This document shows positions 16,522-25,779 of a DNA stretch of 64,000 nucleotides, in pieces (position 1 is the stretch's first letter; every line of letters starts with the position of its first letter). Under the pieces are notes generated by a model. It was not told where the DNA came from, ran no database searches, and was given only the letters and a program-made list of their open reading frames with translations. A program made the position numbers and the translations under genes. Source of the stretch: Aved-18 sp964606665 (GTDB taxonomy: Bacteria; Cyanobacteriota; Vampirovibrionia; Obscuribacterales; Obscuribacteraceae); contig CAZSHS010000012.1 of NCBI GenBank assembly GCA_964606665.1, positions 30,275 to 94,274 on the forward strand, given 5' to 3'.

Positions 16522-18066
16522 ATGGACTCAGAGCAAACGTCTGATAACAAATCAGACGCTCCCGGCGGTTTTCAAGCTACATTTTCATCCATTTTTCGCA
16601 CTCGCGGTGCGATTGTTTTATTGGGTTTAATAGTTGCTGGTCTTTTGTTCATTTTGACCGCCTACAAGCTCGACTGGAGCAAAGTATTGCTTGCCTTCAA
16701 GACGGCTGTATGGCTTCCCTGGCTACCTCTTGCCGTTTTGACATATATGTTTGGCATGCTTGCGCGCGGTGTACGCCTTAAAATTCTGGTTCAGCCCGAA
16801 GCTCGACTGACTGTTTTTACCGCAAGCAACATCGTTGCTGTGGGTTATGCCACAAATAATATTTTACCTGCACGTCTTGGAGAATTTGCCCGCGCTGCGA
16901 TGCTTGGCGAGCGCACCGGTATGCCTTATCTACTTGCGCTCACCATCACATTTCTAGAACGTTTACTCGATGGCATAGTGATCCTATTTTTCTTTGTAGT
17001 AAGCAGTCTTCTGATCCCGACCGACGAGTGGATGCGCCAAGCTGCATCTATTTGTGCCATTTTATTCGCTGGCGCAATGTTTGTGGTTGGATTTATAACT
17101 CTCAGCCCTCAGTCGGCAATTGGGCTTACATCAAACGTAACTGCATGGATGGGTCATAAATGGCATGACAGATTTATTGCATTTGTAAGTCAGATAAATA
17201 ACGGATTCAAATGTTTGCGTGACGCTCGCAGCGCGCTTCTGGTCCTATTTTCAAGCGCACTAGTCTGGCTTATAGAATCAGCTTTCTTCATGTTCATCAT
17301 GCCTTGTTTTGGGCTGTCGCCCAACCTGCTCAAAGCAATTGCCACCATGTCTTTTACTAATCTGGGAATTCTGGTTCCATCCACCCCAGGCTATGTTGGG
17401 GTCTATCACGCCGCTTGCCAGACCGCACTAATGGCGGTATCACTTGGAACTGGGCACAGTCTTGACCCAAACACAGCTATTTCTTATGCCGTAATTGTGC
17501 ACTTTGTTTTCTTTGTCACAGTGACCATTTGGGGCATCATAGCTATGGCTCGCTATAGTTTTGAATTAGGGTCAGCTCAGGCACTGGCTTGGGAAGCAAA
17601 ATCTATAGAAATAAAAAACTTGCCTGAATCAAGCGACCAGACCTTTTCTCCTCGGGTAATTACTAGCTATCCGGCAGTGACGGAAGAAATAAAAAGCGCA
17701 ATGGCGCCTTTCTGGATCGAGTTGTGTCAGTGTTTCATCCCCCAAGAAGATATCTTACCAGATACAACCGCACAGGCAGCGGTTATGAGCGATGTGAGCG
17801 CTTTTACTCTAACTGAAATCGAAAGTATTCCGTTTAGATTTTTGGTCTTATTCAAAATTGGTTTATTTGGCTTCAAGAGTTATGTACTAGTTACAACAGG
17901 ATCATTTTTGTGCAGTCTACCACAGGCAAAACGACGCAAGATTGTCGATTCATGGGCATTTGGCAAGATAGCATTAACACGCAAATTTATGAAGCTAATT
18001 CGCAGCCTCACACTGCTTGCCTACTACGAACATCCCCGCATTAGGGAAAAATTCAATGATTATTGA
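16522..18066 (+). CDS. Flippase-like (LPG synthase TM-type) protein with C-terminal alcohol-oxidase-associated domain
   Basis: 514 aa. Residues 30-355 are polytopic, with the family signature NNILPARLGEFARAAMLGER and PSTPGYVGVYHAACQTAL of the lysylphosphatidylglycerol-synthase-TM/AglD-like group. Residues about 400-514 are a separate helical domain (SLPQAKRRKIVDSWAFGKIA, then LIRSLTLLAYYEHP). From memory this resembles the N-terminal helical region of long-chain fatty-alcohol oxidases (REAxLxxW...LxxLxxLxYY). The next gene is a GMC oxidoreductase that lacks such a region and overlaps this gene by 11 bases, which suggests the two products form one membrane-bound enzyme. Confidence 0.72.
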   Translation: MDSEQTSDNKSDAPGGFQATFSSIFRTRGAIVLLGLIVAGLLFILTAYKLDWSKVLLAFKTAVWLPWLPLAVLTYMFGMLARGVRLKILVQPEARLTVFTASNIVAVGYATNNILPARLGEFARAAMLGERTGMPYLLALTITFLERLLDGIVILFFFVVSSLLIPTDEWMRQAASICAILFAGAMFVVGFITLSPQSAIGLTSNVTAWMGHKWHDRFIAFVSQINNGFKCLRDARSALLVLFSSALVWLIESAFFMFIMPCFGLSPNLLKAIATMSFTNLGILVPSTPGYVGVYHAACQTALMAVSLGTGHSLDPNTAISYAVIVHFVFFVTVTIWGIIAMARYSFELGSAQALAWEAKSIEIKNLPESSDQTFSPRVITSYPAVTEEIKSAMAPFWIELCQCFIPQEDILPDTTAQAAVMSDVSAFTLTEIESIPFRFLVLFKIGLFGFKSYVLVTTGSFLCSLPQAKRRKIVDSWAFGKIALTRKFMKLIRSLTLLAYYEHPRIREKFNDY

Positions 18067-19546
18067 ACACAAAGATCATACAAAGAGCAAATCGCTCAAA
18101 GTGGAAGCGCTTGTAATTGGCTCTGGAGCAGGGGGAGCAGTTACAGCAATTGAGCTTGCACGCGCCGGACTAAATGTAGTGGTGCTCGAAGAAGGTGATC
18201 AATACGGACTTGAGTCCTATGGACAATCCTCGCCGTATGCCATGCAACTACTTTACCGCAACAAGGGAATGACTCCTGTACTCGGTTCTGTGCCTATTGG
18301 ATTTGTTGAAGGCAGATGTTTAGGTGGCAGTACCGAAGTAAATAGCGGCTTCTGGCATCGCTTACCACCCGAGTTTGTTCTGCGCTGGACTAAACAGTTT
18401 GAAATTAAAGACTTTTCTGTAGAAGAGTTAAATCCGCATTTTGACTGGGCTGAGCACTTATTGCACGTATCGCAACCAGACAATATTCCCAAAAGCACCG
18501 AAGTGTTTAAGCGTGGAGTGGAGGCTATGGGCTGGTCTGCCAAAGTGGTATCACGCGCAGCAACTGGGTGTGTCAATAATAATACTTGTGCTCATGGCTG
18601 TCCCAAAGGGGCTAAACAAGGCATGACTCGCAATTTAATTCCACTGGCAAGAGAAGCGGGAGCCAAATTTATCACACGCGCAAAAGCAAAACTATTGCTC
18701 AAAACAAAAGGTCGAGTCACTGGCGTTCTAGCTGAGATAAGACGCGAAGACAAAAGCACAGACCTTGTACGTATAGAAGCCGAATACATATTTATCTGCG
18801 GCGGAGCTACACAAACACCATCGCTCTTGAGGCGCAGTGGCATCAAATTTCACGTGGGCGAAACTTTTCAAATTCACCCAATGCTCAAAGTAGCTGCCCT
18901 TTTCGATGAGGAAATAAATGCCCAAGATAGTGTTATGCCAATGGTGCAAGTAAAAGAATTTTGGCCAGATATTTCGCTTGGTGGCTCTTTCTTTACGCTT
19001 GGACATCTCGCCATGAACTTGAGCGAAAACTGGCTTGAGACCAGAGACCTAGTAAAGCAATATCGAAAAATGGCCACTTATTATGTGGCTGTACGTGGTA
19101 CCGGATCTGGTAGCGTGCGACCAGCTCGTTTTGGTTCAGATTACTCTCATTTGAGATACGAATTATCAGATATCGACGTTCGACATTTAAGTCAGGGACT
19201 AGCTCGCCTTGCTACTTTGCTTTTGTATTCAGGCGCCAAATCAGTTTATCCTTCTGTTCAATCTCTTGCCAAAATAGATTCCGAGCTAGACGCTGTTCGC
19301 TGGCTTGATGAAAATTTACCGCGAAAAAGTCTTAGTCTAACCACTGTTCATGCCTTTTCCAGCTGCCCTATGGGAGAAAACAAAGACAGATGTGCAGTCG
19401 ATTCTTACGGTAAAGTTTTCGGTTTTGAAAATTTGTATATCAACGACGCAAGCATGCTTCCAGACTCACCTGGCATCAATCCTCAGGGGACAATTATGGC
19501 GCTGGCTCGCCGTAACATCACTCACTTTATCGCGGAGAAAAAATAA
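18056..19546 (+). CDS. GMC-family FAD oxidoreductase
   Basis: 496 aa from ATG at 18056, inside the end of the previous gene and preceded by TAGGGA. FAD-binding VIGSGAGGAVTAIELARAGL is at residues about 19-38, with the second GMC signature GRCLGGSTEVNSGFWHRLP and the C-terminal NDASMLPDSPGINPQGTIMA. The fold is that of glucose/choline/cholesterol/fatty-alcohol oxidases; the HPMLK segment in the substrate domain and the neighbours favour a lipid alcohol. It contains a Cys-rich patch GCVNNNTCAHGCPKGAKQG, known in fatty-alcohol-oxidase-type members. Translation is probably coupled to 16522-18066 and to the SDR that follows with no gap. Confidence 0.85.
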   Translation: MIIEHKDHTKSKSLKVEALVIGSGAGGAVTAIELARAGLNVVVLEEGDQYGLESYGQSSPYAMQLLYRNKGMTPVLGSVPIGFVEGRCLGGSTEVNSGFWHRLPPEFVLRWTKQFEIKDFSVEELNPHFDWAEHLLHVSQPDNIPKSTEVFKRGVEAMGWSAKVVSRAATGCVNNNTCAHGCPKGAKQGMTRNLIPLAREAGAKFITRAKAKLLLKTKGRVTGVLAEIRREDKSTDLVRIEAEYIFICGGATQTPSLLRRSGIKFHVGETFQIHPMLKVAALFDEEINAQDSVMPMVQVKEFWPDISLGGSFFTLGHLAMNLSENWLETRDLVKQYRKMATYYVAVRGTGSGSVRPARFGSDYSHLRYELSDIDVRHLSQGLARLATLLLYSGAKSVYPSVQSLAKIDSELDAVRWLDENLPRKSLSLTTVHAFSSCPMGENKDRCAVDSYGKVFGFENLYINDASMLPDSPGINPQGTIMALARRNITHFIAEKK

Positions 19547-20569
19547 ATGCCCAAACCTACAGCAATCGTAACAGGCGTCCCCGGCTGGCTTGGCTCGAGA
19601 CTAGTAGAAAAATTGCTTTTGTCAGGGCGCGAAGTGCGTGTGGCTAAATTTAAAAATGCTGATTACAAGATAAATGCTCAACCCAATTTAAAAATATTCG
19701 ATTGCGACGTGACCGAGCCTAACTCACTTTTGCCGTTATTTCACGACTCACTTGGTGCCACAGTTTTTCATTGTGCCGGAATAATTCATCCTACAAAAGG
19801 CCGACAACAATTTTACGACGTCAATGTTGAGGGTACTCGAAACCTTTTAGATGCCGCATCCCAAGCTGGTATACGCCGCTTTATTCATGTGTCGTCGAAT
19901 TCGCCTATAGGTTGCAACGAAGATAACGATCCCCAAAATCTATTCGACGAAAATTCTACATACAATCCTTACATGCACTATGGTCAAAGCAAGAAGGAAG
20001 CAGAAGATCTCGTAAACGCTGCCGGCAAGAGCGGTTCATTTGATATCGTAATTATTCGACCACCATGGTTTTATGGACCAGGCCAACCGGAACGTCAAAA
20101 TTTATTCTTTACTATGATCAAAAAAGGCAAAGTACCTATCGTCGGCTCGGGCAATAATCTGCGCTCAATGGCTTATGTAGACAATATTTGCCAGGCACTT
20201 GAATTATGCGAATCAGTCGACCAAGCCAAAGGACAAACTTACTGGATAGCTGATGATCGCCCATATTCGATGAATGAAATTGTAGACACAATAGAAAAAG
20301 TGCTTGAGCGTGATTTCAAAATGCAGGTAGCGCACAAGCGTATGAAACTTCCCGACATGGCGTCCGATATTGCCTATATGGCTGACAACATCCTACAATC
20401 GGCTGGACTATATCATCAAAAAGTTCATGTTCTTTCTGAAATGAATAAAAACATTGCGTGCAAAATAGACAAAGCAAAAAAAGAATTAGGATACAACCCA
20501 GAGGTTTCTTTAGAAGAGGGCATGCGCCGAAGCATTGAATGGGTCCTAGCTAACGGCGGAAAAATTTAG
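19547..20569 (+). CDS. Extended SDR (NAD-dependent epimerase/dehydratase-like)
   Basis: 340 aa. The ATG follows directly after the TAA of the GMC gene. NAD-binding TGVPGWLGSRLVEKLL, then HCAGIIHP, HVSSNSPIG and the catalytic YGQSKKEAE; the substrate part includes IIRPPWFYGPGQPERQN. The nucleotide motif is TGVPGWLG rather than TGGxGFLG. It most resembles 3-beta-hydroxysteroid dehydrogenase/dihydroflavonol-reductase-type SDRs. Together with 18056-19546 it could oxidise or reduce the same carbonyl group of a lipid; this is inference from gene order. Confidence 0.82.
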   Translation: MPKPTAIVTGVPGWLGSRLVEKLLLSGREVRVAKFKNADYKINAQPNLKIFDCDVTEPNSLLPLFHDSLGATVFHCAGIIHPTKGRQQFYDVNVEGTRNLLDAASQAGIRRFIHVSSNSPIGCNEDNDPQNLFDENSTYNPYMHYGQSKKEAEDLVNAAGKSGSFDIVIIRPPWFYGPGQPERQNLFFTMIKKGKVPIVGSGNNLRSMAYVDNICQALELCESVDQAKGQTYWIADDRPYSMNEIVDTIEKVLERDFKMQVAHKRMKLPDMASDIAYMADNILQSAGLYHQKVHVLSEMNKNIACKIDKAKKELGYNPEVSLEEGMRRSIEWVLANGGKI

Positions 20570-20625
20570 TCAAGCTAACGATTTTCCATCACAAAACCAA
20601 TACATTCATTCGGTATGAATGAGGG

Positions 20626-22338
20626 ATGAAAAATTGCAAATTCCGATTCAGTGCCGCTCTTATAACCTTATATCTACTTGCTAACTTCGCTAGCTTTTTT
20701 TCAAGCGCGTGTTGGGCCGCTTCAAACGCAGGTTCAGAGCGCTTAGTTGAGTCTTCAATTGTCACCATATATGATGGCAATCCTCTAATACAATTAAAGC
20801 CGTCCCAGAATTCAAACAGCACTGACGCAGCACTGACAGTCTCTCCCGACTTACAAGTGAGCCTAAACGGGCACAAAGTGGTGCTAAATCAATTGAAGCC
20901 AGGCGACAGCATCAAAGCATTCGTACGCAGCGGTTCTGCATTCCGCATAGACGCTACCCGCAAAGAGAGCGGCATTATAGTCGGTATGGATAAAGACAAA
21001 GTATTTATCTCTAACGATTATGTCACCAAAGACGAATTTTTCACTGACACCGACTGCCCGATTCGTTTAGGTGGCCGCAAGGCCACCTGGGCGGATTTAA
21101 AACGGGGAGACAAAGTTGAATACGCGCGCAACGACAATGATCACTTATTCTTCATCGAAGCAACGCGCGAGAGTCCTTTCGAGCAATTTTGGTTTAACTT
21201 TAGAACTAATTTGTTCAAGCCGCTTCTGCTCTTCTTTTTCGTTGGACTAATAATTCCACTTTTAAATATTCCACTAGAGTTTCCGCCAGCAATTTATCAA
21301 GGACTAACGATTTATCTTTTAATCTCAGTGGGTTGGCATGGCGGAGAAGAGCTTGCAGTGCTTCAAGGTGCCCAAATGCAACAAGCGGGTATATTCATGG
21401 TTATTGGTTTTATAACTAATTTCATTGTCGGCTGCCTCGCCTACTTTATCCTCAGACGCTTCGTCACCACCCTTCGTCGCGTAGATTCAGCCACAGTAGC
21501 AGCCTACTACGGCTCCGATTCTGCTGGAACATTTCTTACTTGCGTAGGCGCTCTGCAAGCAGCTCGAATAGTTTTTGCTCCATATATGCCTGTCATGCTT
21601 GCAGTGATGGAAATTCCAGGATGCTTGCTTGGACTGTATTTGGTTCAACGATTGAAAAAACTAGGCATGGATAAAAATGGGTTTATGCCTGATGAAAAAC
21701 CAGATAATTACATCGAGCCTTTGCCTCAGGCTCCAGACGGCGACCACCACCACGACGACCCGGTAGCAGAAGAAAAGCGCATGGCGCTTGAATCTAATAG
21801 TCATAATAAAACGCCTTTGATGAAAGAAGTCTTTCTCAATCCGGGATTATTCTTGCTAATGTCAGGTATCATCGTTGGTTTTGTATCGCGCCTGCAAGGA
21901 CCTAAAGTGGTCGAGATGGATGACAGGTTTTTTGTCAGCCTTTTCCAGGGAATTTTATGCTTATTCTTGCTTGAGATGGGCATGACTGCCGGTCACAGAA
22001 TGCACGATTTGCGCAATGCCAGTTGGCGCTTCATCACCTTTGGTATGTTATCTCCCAATATTTTCGCCGTCATTGCTCTTGGCGTTTGCCACGCGACTAG
22101 CTATATCGTCCACGCTCCGCTACAACTTGGCACTTATGTTTTATTCATGGTCTTGTGCGCGGCAGCCTCTTACATTGCCGTTCCTGCCATTCAGCGCCTA
22201 GCAATACCTGAAGCCAGTCCCACTCTACCACTTGCTGCTTCATTGGGGCTTACGTTCGTTTATAACGTCACTATTGGCATTCCGCTTTATATTTTCATGG
22301 CTCAACAATTGCTTATTAATTTCCCGGTTAAATTCTAA
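20626..22338 (+). CDS. SbtA-like sodium-dependent bicarbonate transporter with extra N-terminal domain
   Basis: 570 aa. Residues 195-570 match the SbtA permease family: RVDSATVAAYYGSDSAGTFLTCVG (written here from residue 285), PYMPVMLAVMEIPGCLLGLYL and a second half with EMGMTAGHRMHDL. Cyanobacterial SbtA (about 370 aa) takes up bicarbonate with Na+. Here a signal peptide (residues 1-31) and a roughly 160-residue domain of two short beta-rich repeats (LNQLKPGDSIKAFV..., WADLKRGDKVEYAR...) come first; these predict an extracytoplasmic domain. A His-rich loop (DGDHHHDDP) lies mid-protein. No SbtB-like PII gene is adjacent. Substrate is unproven. Confidence 0.8.
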   Translation: MKNCKFRFSAALITLYLLANFASFFSSACWAASNAGSERLVESSIVTIYDGNPLIQLKPSQNSNSTDAALTVSPDLQVSLNGHKVVLNQLKPGDSIKAFVRSGSAFRIDATRKESGIIVGMDKDKVFISNDYVTKDEFFTDTDCPIRLGGRKATWADLKRGDKVEYARNDNDHLFFIEATRESPFEQFWFNFRTNLFKPLLLFFFVGLIIPLLNIPLEFPPAIYQGLTIYLLISVGWHGGEELAVLQGAQMQQAGIFMVIGFITNFIVGCLAYFILRRFVTTLRRVDSATVAAYYGSDSAGTFLTCVGALQAARIVFAPYMPVMLAVMEIPGCLLGLYLVQRLKKLGMDKNGFMPDEKPDNYIEPLPQAPDGDHHHDDPVAEEKRMALESNSHNKTPLMKEVFLNPGLFLLMSGIIVGFVSRLQGPKVVEMDDRFFVSLFQGILCLFLLEMGMTAGHRMHDLRNASWRFITFGMLSPNIFAVIALGVCHATSYIVHAPLQLGTYVLFMVLCAAASYIAVPAIQRLAIPEASPTLPLAASLGLTFVYNVTIGIPLYIFMAQQLLINFPVKF

Positions 22339-22362
22339 AAAATTGGTCAATCTAAAATTGGT
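22339..22362. promoter_or_regulatory. Direct repeat AAAATTGGT x2, candidate operator
   Basis: AAAATTGGT at 22339-22347 recurs exactly at 22354-22362, 15 bases apart, about 64 bases before the MocR-type regulator start. MocR-family regulators often bind direct repeats in their own promoter, so this is a plausible autoregulatory site. Confidence 0.4.
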
Positions 22363-22425
22363 AAAACCATCCTGTTTCTGGGTAAGTTCGTTTTAGGGAA
22401 ATGAAAGGAACAGGTAGGCCAATTT

Positions 22426-23895
22426 ATGGTGCTAAAAACGGCAAAAGTAAATATTCAACTGGACAAAGAGAGTGCCGTTTCACTCAGCCAGCAAATTTAC
22501 GAATCGCTTAGAAATCAAATACTAAGCGGCGATTTGAAGCCTGGAGACAGGCTGCCCGCCGCTCGAAACCTATCTAAGAGTTTAGACATTTCGCGCCCTA
22601 CTCTTGCCACAAGCCTAGAACAGCTCGAATTAGAAGGTTATCTTGAAATCAGACAAGGCTCTGGCGCCTATGTTTGCAGCACCCTCAAACAAAAACCAAA
22701 TCGCGATAAGGAAAATCAGGGTCCAGCTAAATTACCTATTTCTGAGTATGGTGAATTTCTAGAATCCCTTCCAGATCAGCATGAAACAGGCACAACAGAA
22801 CAGGGCGAACCCGAAATTTGTTTCTATCCCTGGAGACCGGCGCTGGACCAATTTCCGCTGGAAGAATGGGCACGAATTCTTGGACGCCAGGCGCGCAATT
22901 CGGACTTATCAGTTTTAGATTATGTTTTTCAAGCTCAAGGCGACCAGTGGCTGCGCGAAGAAATTTGCGGCATGGTGGCACGTTTTCGCGGGGTAAAATG
23001 CACACCCGAGCAAGTAATTATCACAATGGGCTTGAATCAGGGCTTAAACATTGCAGCCTCGCTCCATTTGCGCAACGGCTCAAGCGTAGTTGTTGAAGAT
23101 CCCGGTTACAGTTTCGCCTGGTCTATTTTCAGAGGGCATGGGGCAAACGTTGTGCCAATATCTGTAGACGCTCAAGGTCTTCGTGTAGATTGGCTTGCAG
23201 ACACGCGCAACTCAAAGTTAGTCTATGTCATGCCCGCGCACCAGTTTCCTACTGGGGGCGTGATGCCGCTTACAAGAAGACTTGAACTTCTTGAGTGGGC
23301 GCGTCGTAAGAATGCCATTATTTTAGAAGACGACTATGATAGCGAATATCAGGATCACGGCAAACCAATACCGGCTTTGATGAGTCTTGACACAAATGGA
23401 TGCGTTGTATATGCAGGCAGCTTGAACCAGCTTATGTTTCCTTCTTTAGGGCTAGGCTTTTTGCTTGTGCCACCACATATGGTTGAACTTTATACACGTG
23501 CAAGACAGTATGCTGGTGAACAGTTATCGGTACATTTACAAAGAGCCATTGCCGAATTCATTCAAGAAGGTCATCTGGACAGGCATATCAAACGCCTGCG
23601 CGGACTTTACAGCGAGCGCCGAAATGTTTTAGTACAGGCATTAGTCGAAAATCTGGGTGGCAAATGTGGCATCGTCAATACCGGGGCGGGAGTCTTTGTT
23701 CTTGCACGTTTCAAGAGCAAATACAACGACGAAGAAATAGTAGAACGAGCAAAAAAACATGGTGTCGGTCTTGTTAGCTCAAGGTCTTTTTATCTCGTGC
23801 GTGCACCCAGAAATGAATTTATTTTGGGAACAGCTAACCTTGATGAAGAACAGATTCTTGAAGGTGTCGCCAGGCTAGCAAAGATTATAGGCTAG
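22426..23895 (+). CDS. MocR-type transcriptional regulator lacking the PLP lysine
   Basis: 489 aa. Residues 15-85 are a GntR-type winged helix (SQQIYESLRNQILSGDLKPG, SRPTLATSLEQLELEGYLEI). Residues 125-489 are aminotransferase fold type I with EDPGYSFAW, AHQFPTGGVMP and EDDYDSEYQ as in MocR proteins. Where the family has GTFSKxLxPxLRLG with the PLP-binding Lys, this protein has GSLNQLMFPSLGLG: residue 335 is Gln, and the Arg is Gly. It cannot form the usual internal aldimine. It may bind PLP non-covalently or another effector. It follows the SbtA-like gene by 87 bases. Confidence 0.87.
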   Translation: MVLKTAKVNIQLDKESAVSLSQQIYESLRNQILSGDLKPGDRLPAARNLSKSLDISRPTLATSLEQLELEGYLEIRQGSGAYVCSTLKQKPNRDKENQGPAKLPISEYGEFLESLPDQHETGTTEQGEPEICFYPWRPALDQFPLEEWARILGRQARNSDLSVLDYVFQAQGDQWLREEICGMVARFRGVKCTPEQVIITMGLNQGLNIAASLHLRNGSSVVVEDPGYSFAWSIFRGHGANVVPISVDAQGLRVDWLADTRNSKLVYVMPAHQFPTGGVMPLTRRLELLEWARRKNAIILEDDYDSEYQDHGKPIPALMSLDTNGCVVYAGSLNQLMFPSLGLGFLLVPPHMVELYTRARQYAGEQLSVHLQRAIAEFIQEGHLDRHIKRLRGLYSERRNVLVQALVENLGGKCGIVNTGAGVFVLARFKSKYNDEEIVERAKKHGVGLVSSRSFYLVRAPRNEFILGTANLDEEQILEGVARLAKIIG

Positions 23896-23941
23896 TAATT
23901 TACCAGGACTGAAACAAGCTCGCACAGCTCAGCTAACTTTG

Positions 23942-23959
23942 ATCAATTACATAATTGAT
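23942..23959. promoter_or_regulatory. Palindrome ATCAATTA-CA-TAATTGAT, candidate operator
   Basis: Perfect 8-bp arms with a 2-bp centre in the AT-rich 234-bp region upstream of the 24130-28053 operon. The size and symmetry fit a dimeric repressor or activator site. No regulator gene is assigned to it. Confidence 0.4.
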
Positions 23960-24129
23960 TTAATAGTTGTTCATATATTTTAAATTCAGAATTGATTACT
24001 TAATTTAAACTTTGTTTCGCTTGTTTCAGCTCATTATTTTCGTCTAGTTTTCAAGCGTCTTTTATCTCTTTATATTTTTCTCTGGTAATCACCCCAAGTT
24101 TCTAACCTCTAGCTCTATAAAGGCAAACA

Positions 24130-25743
24130 ATGATCGATGGATACACCATCGTGGCACTGCTTTTTCTGGCATGCGTGCTTGGCTATGTGTATTTTCGCTC
24201 CCGCCGAAAACCGGACAGGGAGCCGATTTGCACCGGCTCGCATTGCACGCTACCCGATTGCGAGGACCATGGGCCGCCACGACCCGATCTTTCCAAGCTA
24301 CCTCCACTCAAGCCCGAGCGCACTCACGAAAGTGAAGCTCAACTCGAGGCACGCATGGAGCGCTTGCTCGCACGGCACAGATTCAGCGAGGGTGAATTCT
24401 TCGTCGAGCCCTATCTTCAATTAGGCTCGCAAGACCCCTCTTTCTCCCAACCAAATTTTGAAATCTTGTGGGCTCTGCCAGTAGCCGAGACCCGCACCTG
24501 TCAGCTTGTTTTCGAGCAATCACAGCCAGGTATTCGAGTCGATCAATCGACGCGGGTAATCAACCTGGAAGGCGTTCCGCCGCATGTGCTTTACTTCGCT
24601 CGCGTGCAGGGATTCACCCCCGGCTCCAAGCTTCAGTATGCCATCGAACTTGGTGGCACAAAGGTTTTCTATGCCACAGCTCAAACGCCTATTGCGCGCC
24701 AGTCCCAAACGCAGAGATTTGCCGTAGTCGGTGATATGGGCGAAGGAAGCGAAGGGCAAAAACGAATCGCCGATTTGATCTGGCAAGCGCAACCATCACT
24801 GGTGGCTATCACGGGCGACGTCGTCTACAGTCGCGGTCGAGTGAAAGAGTATCTCGCTCGTCTCTTCCCTGTATTCAACGGCGTTCCAGCCAGTTCCATC
24901 ACTGGTGCGCCCATCATGCGCAGCGTCATCACCTTCAGTTCTGGCGGCAACCACTGCTTCGGCAGACGTCGCTCTGACATGCAAGATTCGCTCGATGATT
25001 ACGCTGATCTCTATGCGTATTTCATTTACCTGTCCATGCCTCAAAACGGTCCCAAGAAGCTCGGTGCCCTAACTTCGGTGCCGGTGCTCCAAGGCAAAGA
25101 GTGGCGTGTTCAGGCATTTCTCGACGCAGCAGGCTCACGTTATCCCAGTCAGGCAAATTTCTCCTTCAACTGGGGAAGCGCGTTCTGGTTGGTTCTCGAC
25201 GCAAACGGTTATATGAATTGGTCTGAGCCTGAGTTGCGCGCATGGGTCGAACGTGAATTGGCATCAGCCAAAGCTGACCCAAATTGCGTATGGCGCTTCG
25301 TCAACTTGCATCAACCAGCATTCACCTCTCAGCCCAAGCACAAGCTCGAAGTCGAGGTGCGCAAGCTCTTCGACCTCTTTGCCAAATATGGTGTCAACAT
25401 TGTTTTCTGCGGTCACTCGCACTGGTACGAACGATCTTACCCGCTTGGCTATAATGCCAACCGCAACATCAAGGACGGCAACTTAGGCTTGGACCTTAGC
25501 TTCGACGGAATCACCCGCCGAATTCCTAAGGGCATCATCAACATTGTTAGTGGCGCTGGTGGTGCTCAACTGAACGATGGAAAAGTTTCTCGCGACCCCA
25601 AGTTGTGGGAATCATTCACCTGCAAGATTGTGGCGGACCGTCATTCGTACACCCTGTGCGACATCGATGGCAAATCGCTCACCATCCAGCAAATCGATGA
25701 AGACGGCGCTTTGATCGACAAGATAATTGTCGACCAGCGCTGA
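24130..25743 (+). CDS. Membrane-anchored metallophosphoesterase, purple-acid-phosphatase-like
   Basis: 537 aa. Residues 5-23 are an N-terminal anchor (TIVALLFLACVLGYVYFRS). A beta-rich domain (about 95-190) like the N-terminal domain of purple acid phosphatases precedes a calcineurin-like fold: VVGDMGEGS, ITGDVVYSRG, GGNHCFG (normally GNHD/E), VNLHQPAF and FCGHSHWYERSYP, which supply the metal ligands. GNHC instead of GNHE/D at the third motif is a small deviation. AAAGG precedes the ATG. First gene of a three-gene operon whose products all start with a TM anchor. Likely hydrolyses phosphate esters outside the cytoplasmic membrane; substrate unknown. Confidence 0.85.
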   Translation: MIDGYTIVALLFLACVLGYVYFRSRRKPDREPICTGSHCTLPDCEDHGPPRPDLSKLPPLKPERTHESEAQLEARMERLLARHRFSEGEFFVEPYLQLGSQDPSFSQPNFEILWALPVAETRTCQLVFEQSQPGIRVDQSTRVINLEGVPPHVLYFARVQGFTPGSKLQYAIELGGTKVFYATAQTPIARQSQTQRFAVVGDMGEGSEGQKRIADLIWQAQPSLVAITGDVVYSRGRVKEYLARLFPVFNGVPASSITGAPIMRSVITFSSGGNHCFGRRRSDMQDSLDDYADLYAYFIYLSMPQNGPKKLGALTSVPVLQGKEWRVQAFLDAAGSRYPSQANFSFNWGSAFWLVLDANGYMNWSEPELRAWVERELASAKADPNCVWRFVNLHQPAFTSQPKHKLEVEVRKLFDLFAKYGVNIVFCGHSHWYERSYPLGYNANRNIKDGNLGLDLSFDGITRRIPKGIINIVSGAGGAQLNDGKVSRDPKLWESFTCKIVADRHSYTLCDIDGKSLTIQQIDEDGALIDKIIVDQR

Positions 25744-25779
25744 ACGATTCGAAAAACCCTAACCGAAAGGAACGAAATT

